From assembly GCA_905147135.1 (NCBI GenBank), contig LR990065.1, positions 1,860,001 to 1,924,000 on the forward strand: a DNA stretch of 64,000 nucleotides. Reading direction: 5' to 3'. Below are positions 55,201-64,000 of the stretch, one piece after another. The notes under the pieces are model-generated. The model had not been told where the DNA came from, did not search any database, and saw nothing but the letters and a program-made list of their open reading frames with translations. Source of the stretch: Blastobasis lacticolella. Lineage: Eukaryota > Arthropoda > Insecta > Lepidoptera > Blastobasidae. The number at the start of each line of letters is the position of its first letter. The stretch's first letter is position 1. The translations under genes and the position numbers were made by a program.

Positions 55201-58200
55201 GCGGCCGTGGCCGGCGCCGCGCCCCCCACGGCCCCCCGCAGTGTGTGTGTGTGTGTGTGGGCACTCACGGTGCGCCCCCTGGCGGCCTTGGCGAGCTGCG
55301 CGGCGTGCGCGGCCGTGGCCGGCGCCGCGCCCCCCACGGCCCCCCGCAGTGTGTGTGTGTGTGTGTGGGCACTCACGGTGCGCCCCCTGGCGGCCTTGGC
55401 GAGCTGCGCGGCGTGCGCGGCCGTGGCCGGCGCCGCGCCCCCCACGGCCCCCCGCAGTGTGTGTGTGTGTGTGTGGGCACTCACGGTGCGCCCCCTGGCG
55501 GCCTTGGCGAGCTGCGCGGCGTGCGCGGCCGTGGCCGGCGCCGCGCCCCCCACGGCCCCCCGCAGTGTGTGTGTGTGTGTGTGGGCACTCACGGTGCGCC
55601 CCCTGGCGGCCTTGGCGAGCTGCGCGGCGTGCGCGGCCGTGGCCGGCGCCGCGCCCCCCACGGCCCCCCGCAGTGTGTGTGTGTGTGTGTGGGCACTCAC
55701 GGTGCGCCCCCTGGCGGCCTTGGCGAGCTGCGCGGCGTGCGCGGCCGTGGCCGGCGCCGCGCCCCCCACGGCCCCCCGCAGTGTGTGTGTGTGTGTGTGG
55801 GCACTCACGGTGCGCCCCCTGGCGGCCTTGGCGAGCTGCGCGGCGTGCGCGGCCGTGGCCGGCGCCGCGCCCCCCACGGCCCCCCGCAGTGTGTGTGTGT
55901 GTGTGTGGGCACTCACGGTGCGCCCCCTGGCGGCCTTGGCGAGCTGCGCGGCGTGCGCGGCCGTGGCCGGCGCCGCGCCCCCCACGGCCCCCCGCAGTGT
56001 GTGTGTGTGTGTGTGGGCACTCACGGTGCGCCCCCTGGCGGCCTTGGCGAGCTGCGCGGCGTGCGCGGCCGTGGCCGGCGCCGCGCCCCCCACGGCCCCC
56101 CGCAGTGTGTGTGTGTGTGTGTGGGCACTCACGGTGCGCCCCCTGGCGGCCTTGGCGAGCTGCGCGGCGTGCGCGGCCGTGGCCGGCGCCGCGCCCCCCA
56201 CGGCCCCCCGCAGTGTGTGTGTGTGTGTGTGGGCACTCACGGTGCGCCCCCTGGCGGCCTTGGCGAGCTGCGCGGCGTGCGCGGCCGTGGCCGGCGCCGC
56301 GCCCCCCACGGCCCCCCGCAGTGTGTGTGTGTGTGTGTGGGCACTCACGGTGCGCCCCCTGGCGGCCTTGGCGAGCTGCGCGGCGTGCGCGGCCGTGGCC
56401 GGCGCCGCGCCCCCCACGGCCGCCACGCGGTCCCCGCAGCGCCCGCCGCAGCGCCCGCCCGACAGGCCCCACCACGCCACCCTGGAGGACAGTAGGAACC
56501 TACTGTAACATGTTCACAATTACAGCCCATAACAGTCCACTGCAGAACTTAGGGTCTCTCCCACGAAAGGGGAAGTTATTTTTATAATCTCCACGCTTGG
56601 CAGGCGGGTTGGAGATCGCAGTGTTCTAAATACGACAAACAAGAGAAAACGCTGCTGCCCATTTTCCAGCCTACTGAAACTCTAGATCTTTTGCCTCGAA
56701 AACATTAGTCGCCTCGTCCGACACCCACGAATGTAAGGGGTTGGTGCTATTCTATTCTGCCGAACACCAGACGCCAATATGGAATAAGTTGCCCGAATGC
56801 GTGGTGACAGCACAAAATACTAATCAATTCAAAAACAATTTGAATACAGATTGATAATGAGTAGAGAAGAGCCGGATACAGGCATCAGTCGTTTTGACAA
56901 CTGCGGGCCTGTTTAATAATAATAATAATATGTGGCCGTGTGGTGTCTGGCTGAGTAGAATAGCACCAACCCCTTGTACTCGTGGGTGTCGTGGCGACTA
57001 ATGTTTTAGAGGCAAAAGATCCAGAGTCTCTGTAGGCTGGAAAATGGACAGCAGCGTTTTCCATGGTTATATTTATAACATTACGATCTCTCCCAACCCG
57101 CCTGCCAGGCGTTGAGATTATGGCGCTAACCTCGCTTTTCGTGGGAGAGGCCCTAAGTTCTGCAGTGGACTGTTGTGGGCTGTGATGATAATATATGGCT
57201 TCAATATTGTCACTTCGTCACTCACGACAAACTTCGTGTTGAGTAAAAAAGGAGGCACTATGCCACAACAATTAATAACAATTTTGGCGTTAATATCCCA
57301 GTTGTGCTCTGGCACGCGAGGAATGTGCAAATCAGGTTGATCTGATCAGATGGATCGTGGTTACACATTCAATCGCCAAGTTTTATCACGATGTTTTCCC
57401 TTGCCGTAAGAGCACGGTTAGCATTCAACAAATGTACATCACTCTGAAAAGAGCTCGGTCCTTCATGTCTGAAGATCGTGGCCATGGTGGGATACCATAC
57501 GGGAACGGATAAATCGTCTGCAGCGACTCATGTCTGTGTCAATTTTGGTGATTTCATAGGAAGTGCCTTTGTGTGCCTCTTTTAGTTGATCAGACCATCT
57601 AGTCGGTGAGCGGTCCCCCAGGTCTTTTGCCCTCTGTGTCGCGTACGATGATGGGTTTCTCGAGACTGTCATCCCTACGCCTCCTCACATGACCAAAGTG
57701 GCTCAGAACGCGTTGGTGAAGCACGCTGATGAAAGACGATCCTTTATCTGCAGTTGGGATAGGATTGATGCATTTGTGCGTTTGCCACGGCTACGGTCAC
57801 TCACCAGACTTGCTGCATGTAGTCGATAAACAGGCGCGGCTCCCAGGCGGGCGCGGCCACCGCCACGGCCGCCCCGCGGCGTTGCTCGGCCCGTAAGGCG
57901 GCCGCCTGACGGGCGCGGAGTGGTTGGAGCGCGGGCAGGGGTGGGGAGGGCGCTGGTTGGGCAAGAGTTATTAATAATAATAATCGTGGACAAATCCACA
58001 CAGCGCCATCTAGCCCCAAAGTAAGAAAAGCTTGTGTTATGGGTGCTAGATAACTGATAAACTACTTATATACTTTTAAATACATACTTATTATACATAG
58101 AACACCCAGACGCGTAACAGAAATTAAAATTTACCATTTCAATATCTGCCCGGCCGGGAATCGGGTTATTGGTCGTAAACACTGACGGTCTTATTTATAA

Positions 58201-61200
58201 AAACCTATAGGTTCATTAGCTTGCTACTAAAATATGGTTCTCGAAAAACGTTGTTCATAATTCGAAACGCCCACATTCCGGGTAGCTAGAATGCCGCCGT
58301 CGATGGTATGACCACGTCTTGCCTAGACAGGCAAGTGACGTGGGAAACATAAGTGTCTGGTCATGTCTCCCCCACTGGGCCAGGGAAGGAGAGGCTGGCC
58401 CAGGAAGCGATGGCTTGAGGTAGTCAAGAATACCATGCGTGCCAATAAGCTCACCACCAAGGATGCCGAAGACCGAGCGAAATGGATCCTGAAAGGTGGA
58501 CCCTGGGCCCTGGTGTGCCAAGCCGGCACAACCCGGACATAACGCCAAGATGATAATGATGATGATGATGAAAAACATTATTCATAAACGCATAAAACGC
58601 TCAATAACGCCTCCATAACTTAAAGAAGGCTGACCCCTTCTATAAACCTCTAATAAACCTATATTAGTAAAAAACATGGCCACAACACACGAACAGCTGA
58701 TTTTATCCGTTTAGTGATTGATTGTGATTGGCACGTGACTCATTCTTGACTTTTATCCTGAAGAGGATAGGCAAAGGGGCATCCATACAGCTATGACTTC
58801 TATAATTTTCCTTGGAACTCCGTTTTGATAGCAAATTTCAGCACATTAAACTTTGTTTTAAGACTTTGCTACAAGCGATTTAATGTTCTTGACGTTAATG
58901 TTAACGATAAATTCAACATAATGATACGAATCTGTATTTTTTCAGACCTTTAGCTATTAGAGGTTTATGAAACGTTTATGAATAAGGAATTTTAAAATAG
59001 GTCTTAAATAGTATTTAAAAATAAATAATATTTGTTCAAATATTATTTATTAAATAAATAATAAATATAAATAAATAATACTTGATCGAATATTATTTAT
59101 TTTTATTTAATTGCGCGATAAAAGCTTGTTACGAAAACATATTTTCATTTGAGAACTTATTTATTAATTTGAATGCTCTAAAAAGAAGATACAAGCTTTC
59201 TTGGCGTGTCCATCATATTGAATTTAGTGTGACGTCATTCCATTTTCTCAGAAAACTATTGAACTTTAAACGCATATCATGGGAATGGAGAATATCATGG
59301 GCGACAGTTACCGTTTACCATCAGGCGGGCTGTCTGCGCGTTTGTCACTCATATTCATCGTATCAGCCAAAAGACGCTCACTGCTGGGCATAGTTCACCC
59401 CTGAGATCCCCACAAAAGCCGCCTTCCGTATCCAGCTAGACACGGCGGGTCTCTTGTTGAAAACATGGCGATTCGCAGATACGATAAATAAAATAAAATA
59501 ATATGCTTCGACAATTCCCACAGCGCCATCTAGCGCCAAAGTAAGCAAAGCTTGTGTTATGGGTGCTAGATAACTGATATTCATATTCATTTATTCATAG
59601 TATTAAATATACATCGTCATTTCACGATAAACTACTTACATACTTTTAAATACACACTTATCATAAATATTACACCCAGATCCGCAACAGAAATTAAAAT
59701 TCATAATTTCAATTTCTGCTCGGCCGGGAATCGAACCCAGGACCTCTGCGTGGCAGACACTCAGGTCGTCAACCATGAAGTCAATATCATAAATACAAGG
59801 TATGAGGCATTTCATCTTAGTCTATACAGTGACAACGCACCTGCGGTTCCGCATTTTAGTTGCTTACAACGTAAATGCATGAATCTCATTTGCTATTATT
59901 GCGGGTCATTATGCTGAGTAAGGTTATTTTTACACAAACACCACCAAAACACAATATCTATCACAATAAATAAATAATCAGATAGGTATAACACTGTGTA
60001 ATGTATGTTCTCCTTATAATTGTATTATTTTTATGTCTTTACGTTTTCTTGTATCTTTTTCAATGTTGTGGTGTTGTTGTTTGTGTTAACAAATGTTCTT
60101 TCTTTCTATCTTTCTATTATGGGTTACCACTTACCATCAGGTGGGCTGTTTGCTCGTCTGTCACTGCGTAGAAAAAAAGGTCTTACCATTAGTCAGAGAA
60201 GAGCTACGTCGCCTGGCGGGGTCTCGTGCCTCGCCCCGCCCGCGCCTTGGTGCCTTCGCCGGGGGTGTGCTGGGGACAAACATACATACGGTGTGTTTCT
60301 AACCAATTTTATTAATAATAATAAATAATCGTGGAAAAATTCACACAGCGCTATCTCGCCCCAAACTAAGCAATGCTTGTACTATGGATGCTAGCTAACT
60401 GATATACTACTTATATATATTTTTAAATACATACTTATTATACATAGAACAACCAGACCCGTAACAGAAATTAAAATTCATCATTTAAATTTCTGCCTAG
60501 CCGGTAATAGAACCCGGGACCTATTGCGTGGCTGACTGGCATGTTGACCACTGAACCATTCAGGTCGTCCACCATTTTACATCATCATTACAACCTTTAA
60601 CAGTCCAGTGAACTACTAATAAATTAACACTACGCTTGCCTACCAAGTTGGAGATCGCATAGGCGAAAGATCTGTGGTTCTATTTTTGAATACTTACCAC
60701 GAGTGTGAAAGAGATAGGTAGCGCACGCGAGCGCTCGCGTGAAAGCGACCAGTTCAAAAGAAGGGTCCCTAGAGTGTCCGTAGGCTAGAAAATGCACCAG
60801 ATCTTTTGAATCGGAAAAAACCGTCGTTGGCCGTAATAGCACCGACGTTTGCATTGATGTAAACAAATGGAAAAATTAAAACATTGAGTATTGGTGATTC
60901 ATTGATAAAAGGTCTGAAAAGGTCTAAAAGGCCCTACAGTGAAGATCTTTCACAGTAACATGCATCGCAATCTTGTAGCATTGTGGTAGCATTTATCAAT
61001 ATTTTGTTTGTTGAGATTACATTTTAGTAATTTTAAGTGGATATTTGCTTATAAAAGTGAAGCAAAATTGATGACCCATGGCGTGAACACGTTATCTCTC
61101 ATCATGTTAGCCGCGTGGTATTCGGCAGAGTAGAATATCACCAACCCCTTACACTCGCGGGTGTCGTACATGGCGACTAACGTTTTCGAGGCCAAAGATG

Positions 61201-62442
61201 TAGTCTCCGTAGGCTGGAAAATGGGCAGCAGCGTTTTCCATTGTTATATTTATAGCACTGCGATCTCCAACCCAAGCCAAAGCCAAGCGTTGAGATTATG
61301 GCAATAACCTCCCTATTTGTGGGAGAGGCCCTCGGTCCTGCAGTGGACTGTTATGGGCTGTGATGATGATGATGTTAGCAAACTTAATAAGGTGAAAAAA
61401 ATATTCGCTCTTGGTCATTTCTGTTGCAGAGGCTGTCCATTATCATACAGCGTGTCAACGCGGCTAGTACTATGGCCACCTTTAAAAAGACTACCAATGT
61501 ACTAAATTAAACATTAATGTTTAAATAATTATAATAATTAATAGAGTAGGGTGGTAGCGACTACCTACCACATACAGCATGTGTGATGCACGCTCACTTA
61601 AAAGTCTGTCTGGCGGTGGCGTGGGGGCCGGCTCGCTCTTTTCCCTCAAATATGGTTGAATTGGACGATGGCTGGGCCCTGCGTTATACTCGTGAACGGG
61701 TGCTGCCTTGGTGGACTGGCTTACTCTCGCTGTAGTTTTAGGTGGTTTTTTCTTAATTATACTAGACATACCTTTATAATATAATATAGCGTTTCGGCTC
61801 TGCCTGGCATTGTCGAGCACGGTTCGGTTGGCGAGGGATAGGTTTATCTACGGCCATGGGGCGGTCAGCGTGTCACTGTGTGTTTCCTTCCTACTTTCCT
61901 ATCCCCCTCCTTTTTGACGATTGAAAGAGATATTTATTGTCCTAATCAATAAAGAAATTTTGAATTTTGAATTAGTTGTAGATAATATAATTTAAGTAGA
62001 AGTAATTTAATTTAAGACCTCAATATTGCCTCCACCGCTTCTTGGATGTCCTTTCAGACTGTTTAAGGTTGGCTGGAAGAAATCCCATTGTGGGATAAGC
62101 CCGCCTTTGCTGTGTAAAATTATTTTAGTATCTCCTGTATTTATTAAGCAATAAAGAGTTTACATACATACATACTACGAGTGTTTTATACATCTAGTTT
62201 TAAGTTTCTTGACGAAGTTATATGGATATGTAATTTTGCGGTTTTAGTTTTGACTGTCTTGATATTCATTGTTTTTGAATTTAAAAAATATTAGCAGCAT
62301 TACCTGTCCTGCTGCAAAGGCACAGGGTCCCGTGCAGGCACGCTGGGGGCGGGCTTCCGCGTGAGACCCCGCAACCGGCTGAGGAGGGACAGCTCGGTGA
62401 GCCCCCGCTTCCAAATCGGCTTGTTGGCGGGTTCGGTTTTGT
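52096..62442 (-). CDS. Tandem-PDZ domain protein gene, 5' incomplete
   Basis: Seen on the minus strand: seven exons (62304-62442, 60187-60269, 57805-57952, 56349-56481, 54012-54084, 53128-53258, 52096-52227), all with consensus splice sites, keep one frame through phases 2, 1, 2, 0, 1 and 0 for 278 residues to a TAG. The order is a basic Ser/Pro-rich region, the C-terminal half of PDZ1 (GDRVAAVGG to AKAARGRTVDMLF), a short linker RVPLGK, PDZ2 (IYVLTKRDLESIGMKLD through HGTEVSVLIQP), and a basic tail ending LLSSR. Family knowledge: PDZ domains bind C-terminal peptides and scaffold membrane proteins; two PDZs this close recall the syntenin and X11/Mint arrangement, but the gene was not identified. 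The gene converges on the transporter gene. PDZ1 lacks a recognisable N-terminal half, so an exon may be missing or the domain degenerate. Confidence 0.8.
52262..52573 (-). mobile_element. SINE family A with a family C piece inserted
   Basis: ACACAGCGCCATCTAGCCCC, then a 50-base family C piece (52367-52417, CAGTCCACTGCAGGACTTAG), then CGGGAATCGAACCCGGGAAC. In the last intron of the PDZ gene. Confidence 0.65.
52566..52975 (+). mobile_element. SINE family B split by a family E piece
   Basis: CGTCATCTTGGCGTCAATAT...GGTCCGCCTTGACTAGATAT, family E (minus) at about 52655-52780, then AGGATTTGGCAGATCAAGTA to CACCGTAAGAGCATCGGTTA. Confidence 0.6.
53128..53258 (-). CDS. PDZ gene, exon 6 seen (core of PDZ2)
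   Basis: The acceptor is CAAATGGCAG and the donor GTCAAG|GTGAGC; 131 bases are 2 + 43 codons. It encodes MKLDNECNVVSVLAGGPAAR, then AGLPPAGRWAVTEVNGRPVN. With SIG from exon 5 the carboxylate-binding loop reads SIGMKL, in the place of the canonical GLGF. The GGPAARAGL and EVNGRPV motifs are standard PDZ features. The exon is GC-rich. Confidence 0.88.
53326..53585 (-). mobile_element. Family C repeat
   Basis: CACAGCCCATAACAGTCCAC to GGTGCTATTCAACTCTGCCG, in the intron between the PDZ2 exons; a family D-type piece follows at 53625-53920. Confidence 0.65.
54012..54084 (-). CDS. PDZ gene, exon 5 seen (PDZ1 end, linker, PDZ2 start)
   Basis: The acceptor is CTCGTTGCAG and the donor ATAG|GTAGGT; 73 bases are 24 codons + 1. 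It encodes VDMLFHRVPLGKIYVLTKRD and ends LESI. VDMLF is the last strand of PDZ1 and KIYVLTKRD the first strand of PDZ2, leaving almost no linker. Confidence 0.8.
54410..54885. repeat. Repeat carrying the 257-bp MITE (second copy of 27360-27740)
   Basis: CAGACGTTTAGGAGACACAA...TTGTAGCGACAGTA and TCTTGTGTGGGTTCTGTAAA flank the MITE and match the repeat at 27360. The stretch 54121-54409 contains nothing recognised. Confidence 0.6.
54519..54775. mobile_element. 257-bp MITE (family G), copy 4
   Basis: GTAGAGCTCGTCTAATCTAA to TAGTCTAGACGAGCTCTAC; near-perfect terminal inverted repeats. Confidence 0.85.
54877..55042. repeat. GT/CA microsatellite flank of the minisatellite
   Basis: Runs of GT, GTGC and GTCC repeats with one degenerate minisatellite core near 54975-55000 (GGCCAGCGCCGCGCCCCCCA). 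It marks the 3' edge of the expanded array within the PDZ gene's intron. Confidence 0.85.
55043..56421 (-). repeat. 108-bp minisatellite carrying an exon end and splice donor, about 13 copies
   Basis: The landmark GGGCACTCAC recurs exactly every 108 bases from 55043 to 56339, 13 times. Read on the minus strand, a unit holds 72 bases encoding the end of PDZ1, the donor ACC|GTGAGT, and a CA run. Copies are nearly identical; the one at 55151 has CTGCACGG for CTGCGCGG. The unit is 36 codons and has no stop in several frames, so long open frames cross it on both strands without being genes. Confidence 0.97.
56349..56481 (-). CDS. PDZ gene, exon 4 seen (C-terminal half of PDZ1)
   Basis: The acceptor is CTGTCCTCCAG and the donor ACC|GTGAGT; 133 bases are 1 + 44 codons. 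It encodes GGRCGDRVAAVGG, a good match to the PDZ G-D-x-I/V-x-x-V-N/G-G turn, then the helix AAHAAQLAKAARGRT. The last 72 bases plus the donor form the coding part of the 108-bp minisatellite to its 3' side, so at least 12 further copies of this exon end follow in the intron. Which copy of the donor is used cannot be told from sequence; this is the one nearest the acceptor. Confidence 0.75.
56516..56775 (-). mobile_element. Family C repeat
   Basis: TTACAGCCCATAACAGTCCA to CTATTCTGCCGAACACCAG, 40 bases upstream of the PDZ1 exon acceptor. A piece of the 22440 MITE-like block is at 56838-56925. Confidence 0.65.
56933..57190 (+). mobile_element. Family C repeat
   Basis: TGGCCGTGTGGTGTCTGGCT to GGACTGTTGTGGGCTGTGAT, inverted relative to the copy at 56516. 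Confidence 0.65.
57284..57450 (+). mobile_element. SINE family B, internal deletion
   Basis: TTTGGCGTTAATATCCCAGT, then TGGTTACACATTCAATCGCC and CACGATGTTTTCCCTTGCCG. Confidence 0.55.
57459..57765 (-). mobile_element. LINE C-terminal coding fragment
   Basis: On minus it reads LEKPIIVRDTEGK-like sequence with a frame break, then TRWSDQLKEAHKGTSYEITK and VSHHGHDLQT, the usual ending of an endonuclease-type LINE ORF2. Confidence 0.55.
57805..57952 (-). CDS. PDZ gene, exon 3 seen (Ala-rich region ahead of PDZ1)
   Basis: The acceptor is TCTTGCCCAACCAG and the donor GTCTG|GTGAGT; 148 bases are 2 + 48 codons + 2. It encodes a Pro/Leu stretch, an Ala/Arg-rich helix-like segment (RQAAALRAEQRRGAAVAVAA) and PAWEPRLFIDYMQQV. 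A second in-frame acceptor, CGCCCGTCAG at 57906, would give a shorter 101-base exon but breaks the phase match with exon 2. Confidence 0.7.
57985..58165 (-). mobile_element. SINE family A, head-truncated
   Basis: CACAGCGCCATCTAGCCCCA to CTGCCCGGCCGGGAATCGGG, stopping in the B box. Confidence 0.65.
58265..58575 (+). mobile_element. LINE C-terminal coding fragment with (GAT)n
   Basis: Reads RAAVDGMTTSCLDRQVTWET-like then RPGRRWLEVVKNTMRANKLT and TKDAEDRAKW with one frame break, ending in GATGATGATG. Same tail as at 20752 and 1552. Confidence 0.6.
58576..59490. other. No gene; AT-rich DNA with partial repeats
   Basis: AATATTATTTATTAAATAAA repeats near 59030-59100; 59300-59350 is a family D piece; 59365-59470 has AAGACGCTCACTGCTGGGCA, a LINE tail on minus. 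Confidence 0.4.
59495..59770 (-). mobile_element. SINE family A with a 45-base insert
   Basis: CACAGCGCCATCTAGCGCCA to CGGGAATCGAACCCAGGACC; TTCATATTCATTTATTCATA interrupts it at 59579-59625. Confidence 0.65.
60187..60269 (-). CDS. PDZ gene, exon 2 seen (Arg/Ser-rich linker)
   Basis: A small 83-base exon between TTTGTCCCCAG and AATG|GTAAGA. It is 1 + 27 codons + 1, and both phases fit the neighbouring exons. It encodes TPPAKAPRRGRGEARDPARR followed by RSSSLTN, a low-complexity basic segment with an RRRSSS stretch that could be a phosphorylation site (inference). It is GC-rich against AT-rich flanks. Confidence 0.65.
60325..60575 (-). mobile_element. SINE family A
   Basis: ACACAGCGCTATCTCGCCCC to TAATAGAACCCGGGACC and the head TGAACCATTCAGGTCGTCCA. 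It lies just upstream of PDZ-gene exon 2. Confidence 0.65.
61108..61375 (+). mobile_element. Family C repeat, full length
   Basis: GTGGTATTCGGCAGAGTAGA to GTGGACTGTTATGGGCTGTG and (GAT)n. Confidence 0.7.
61733..61970 (+). mobile_element. LINE 3' end with AATAAA and T/A-rich tail
   Basis: TAGTTTTAGGTGG, TGTCACTGTGTGTTTCCTTC and AATAAAGAAATTTTGAATTT; matches 14610-14890. Confidence 0.6.
62304..62442 (-). CDS. PDZ gene, exon 1 seen (basic N-terminal region)
   Basis: The acceptor reads CTTCTTTTCCAG and the donor GACAG|GTAATG; 139 bases are 2 + 45 codons + 2. It encodes KTEPANKPIWKRGLTELSLL, then a basic stretch and PVPLQQD. It needs a phase-1 exon further upstream, which was not found before the window edge. 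No domain is recognised. Confidence 0.7.
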
Positions 62443-62464
62443 CTGGAAAAGAAGGTATACTTAG

Positions 62465-62775
62465 ACGTACACTTTCACTACACTTTGGCGTGAGGGATAT
62501 CGCAGATAAGATCGAGGAGGCTCGTCTGCGCTGGTTTGGTCACGTGTTGCGTAACCCTCAGGGATACGTGGGAAATAGGTGCCAGAATCTGCCGGTATCA
62601 GGAAAGAGGCCCTGTAGGCGACCCAAGAAGCGATGGGTTGACATCGCTGCGTCGGATGCGAGAGCCAACGGCCTACGACGCGAGGATGCCGAAGACCGGG
62701 CGAAGTGGAGGAGAATGGGTAGGAAAGCGAGCCCTGGCAGAGGCCGGGATAAGCGCTAGGACGATGATGATGATT
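62465..62775 (+). mobile_element. LINE ORF2 C-terminal fragment
   Basis: A continuous frame reads IADKIEEARLRWFGHVLRNP, then KRPCRRPKKRWVDIAASDAR and REDAEDRAKWRRMGRKASPG before a stop and GATGATGATG. The K-x-EARLRWFGHVLR motif is the usual end of RTE/Jockey-like reverse-transcriptase proteins. It sits directly upstream of PDZ-gene exon 1, on the opposite strand. Confidence 0.75.
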
Positions 62776-62879
62776 CACACAGACCACGATAAGTCCGTAT
62801 TGACTGACAGCTTAGTAAAAATTATAAAGTGTGGATAAGTAAGTTCAGGCTTCAGTAGCAGTAGGCAGGGCACATAGCT

Positions 62880-63335
62880 AGCAGAACAAGATGGCCGATG
62901 GGGCAGTAAAGTTTGCGCAAGTAAGTTTAGTAAGACCGACGACCTGGTAAAGATCGCAGGTCGCTGGATGCGGAAAGCACAGGACCGGCCCTTGTGGAGA
63001 TCTCTTGGGGCCTAGCTGTTGGCGTAGCTCGGCTGATATGATGATGTTCACAGAAGACCATCTATCCTAACCTAGGCGAAGCTGGTACTTTGGAAAACTA
63101 CCAGAATGGCCTACACACATTACTAGAATACATTTAATAGACTACATTGTAATGGTTATCTTGGCGATAGTGTTCTCGTTCACAAGGGCTTTGGGACCGC
63201 TTTGATCATAATCTAGGATTTAGCAGACCAGGCAATTACATTGGAGCGACTGCTGTCTGACCTTTGTGGCCCTGATAACAGGGAACCTGACCAGATTGGG
63301 TCATGGTTACACATTCAGTCGCCTAAGTCGCTTCC
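62880..63335 (+). mobile_element. LINE tail and family B SINE
   Basis: 62930-63050 has GACCTGGTAAAGATCGCAGG and GCTGGATGCGGAAAGCACAG; 63157-63335 is a family B copy with GGGAACCTGACCAGATTGGG. Confidence 0.55.
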
Positions 63336-63482
63336 TCATGATGATTTTTTATTTTTATCTGTGATGCCACTTCGGGGATCTCGCTAGTGCAAAACAAAAC
63401 ATACGGCTTCACAGACATCTGGCATTAATTATTATTTACTTCTGATGATTCAATCCGAAGCTATAAACAAATATATGAATAC

Positions 63483-63690
63483 TAGCGGACCCGACAGACG
63501 TTGTCCTGTCTACACGTCTTTAATTTGAAAATTTGAAACTTTTTTTACAAAATTGTGAATCTAAACCATTCCCAGATCCCCTTGAACACACACAAAAAAT
63601 TTCATCAAAATCGGTCCAGTCGTTTGAGAGAAGTTCAGTGACATACACACTCACAGAAGAATTATATATATAAAGATTTCCAGCATCATC
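63483..63690 (+). mobile_element. Dispersed element (ACTAGCGGACCCGACAGACG type)
   Basis: Matches 36372-36545 almost base for base over 160 bases and ends CAGAAGAATTATATATATAA. The remaining 63691-64000 shows nothing recognised. Confidence 0.6.
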
Positions 63691-64000
63691 TACATGCGAT
63701 CCGGGGCGGAACGGAATTGAATTCTCGCCGGATTCAAACCGGAGCATGAATGCACGAATTTTACAAGGTTTTATTTAACTTACACTGTTTGTATGTTGTA
63801 AGTTGTTCGTTAAAACCATTTTTCGACCATTTCGTTTATATCCTTGGGCTCTTTCCGCCGCGCGATAAAAGCTTGTTATGATTTATTTATTTCATTTAAG
63901 AACTTATTTTCGTTCCGTTCCGGATGCTATGTAGTCCGAGCCTAACTATAAATAATTAAATTAAATTAAAAATAATTTATTTCAGACAATGTCCATACAT

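Noticed and set aside
55043..56421. CRISPR-like array
   Set aside because: Units are contiguous and identical without variable spacers, in a eukaryotic intron.
54772..56587. Five overlapping open frames of about 540-570 codons on both strands
   Set aside because: They come from the 108-bp minisatellite, whose period is a multiple of three and which lacks stops in most frames. Only the short PDZ1 exon at its 5' edge fits splice and phase evidence.
57805..57905. Shorter version of PDZ-gene exon 3 using the CGCCCGTCAG acceptor
   Set aside because: It would need a phase-0 exon upstream, whereas exon 2 ends in phase 1, which fits the longer version.
61521..61820. Minus-strand frame MSSIIKKKPPKTTARVSQ... 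that looks like a PDZ-gene exon ending at a GTAGGT donor
   Set aside because: Its end phase (0) does not fit the next exons, which already join in phase without it. Its start overlaps a LINE 3' end and has no good acceptor. An alternative first exon remains possible but unsupported.
62361..62759. 132-residue plus-strand frame as a host gene
   Set aside because: EARLRWFGHVLR and the following basic tail are the typical end of LINE reverse-transcriptase proteins, followed by a GAT-repeat tail. Its first part is antisense to PDZ-gene exon 1.

Overview
The window looks like insect, most likely lepidopteran, nuclear DNA. Genes have small exons, long introns and GT-AG splice sites, and most of the sequence is interspersed repeats. 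These include SINEs with tRNA-like B boxes, palindromic MITEs, LINE 3' ends and a Penelope-like element. The lepidopteran placement is an inference from repeat style and protein sequence; no search was run. Nothing suggests bacteria, a plasmid or a virus, and there are no operons, CRISPR arrays or complete tRNA/rRNA genes.

There are two protein-coding genes, facing each other with about 11 kb between their stop codons. Gene 1 (+ strand, 12166 to 41129) encodes an SLC16/monocarboxylate-transporter-like protein of the major facilitator superfamily; its 5' end lies outside the recognisable exons. Five exons in register encode 233 residues covering TM1-6. The phase-0 donor after the fifth exon can join either of two large, paralogous last exons, 31913-33217 or 39912-41129. 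Each encodes a cytoplasmic loop, TM7-12, a C-terminal tail and a stop. No second set of N-terminal exons lies between them, so the gene seems built to make two transporters that share their N-terminal half and differ in the whole C-terminal half (about 667 and 638 residues, plus the missing N-terminus).

Gene 2 (- strand, 62442 down to 52096) encodes a tandem-PDZ protein. Seven exons keep one open frame of 278 residues through every splice phase: a basic, Ser/Pro-rich N-terminal region, the second half of a first PDZ domain, a closely packed second PDZ domain and a short basic tail. The 3' end of the PDZ1 exon, with its splice donor and a CA microsatellite, has been amplified into about 13 copies of a 108-bp minisatellite (55043-56421). 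The end of exon 5 of gene 1, with its donor, has also been copied at least three times into the following intron.

Layout: 1-12165, repeats upstream of gene 1 with no recognisable exon. 12166-21677, exons 1-5 and repeat-filled introns, including a Penelope-like inverted pair at 17794-18760. 21678-31912, a 10-kb intron dense in MITEs. 31913-33217, last exon A. 33218-39911, its 3' UTR and more repeats. 39912-41129, last exon B. 41130-52095, intergenic repeats, AT-rich DNA and a 36-bp minisatellite. 52096-62442, the PDZ gene with SINEs, LINE tails and the 108-bp minisatellite. 62443-64000, LINE and SINE fragments.

Exon boundaries were placed by eye from frame, splice consensus and phase. Repeat boundaries are approximate. 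Repeat families A to E and the other repeat names are labels used only here.
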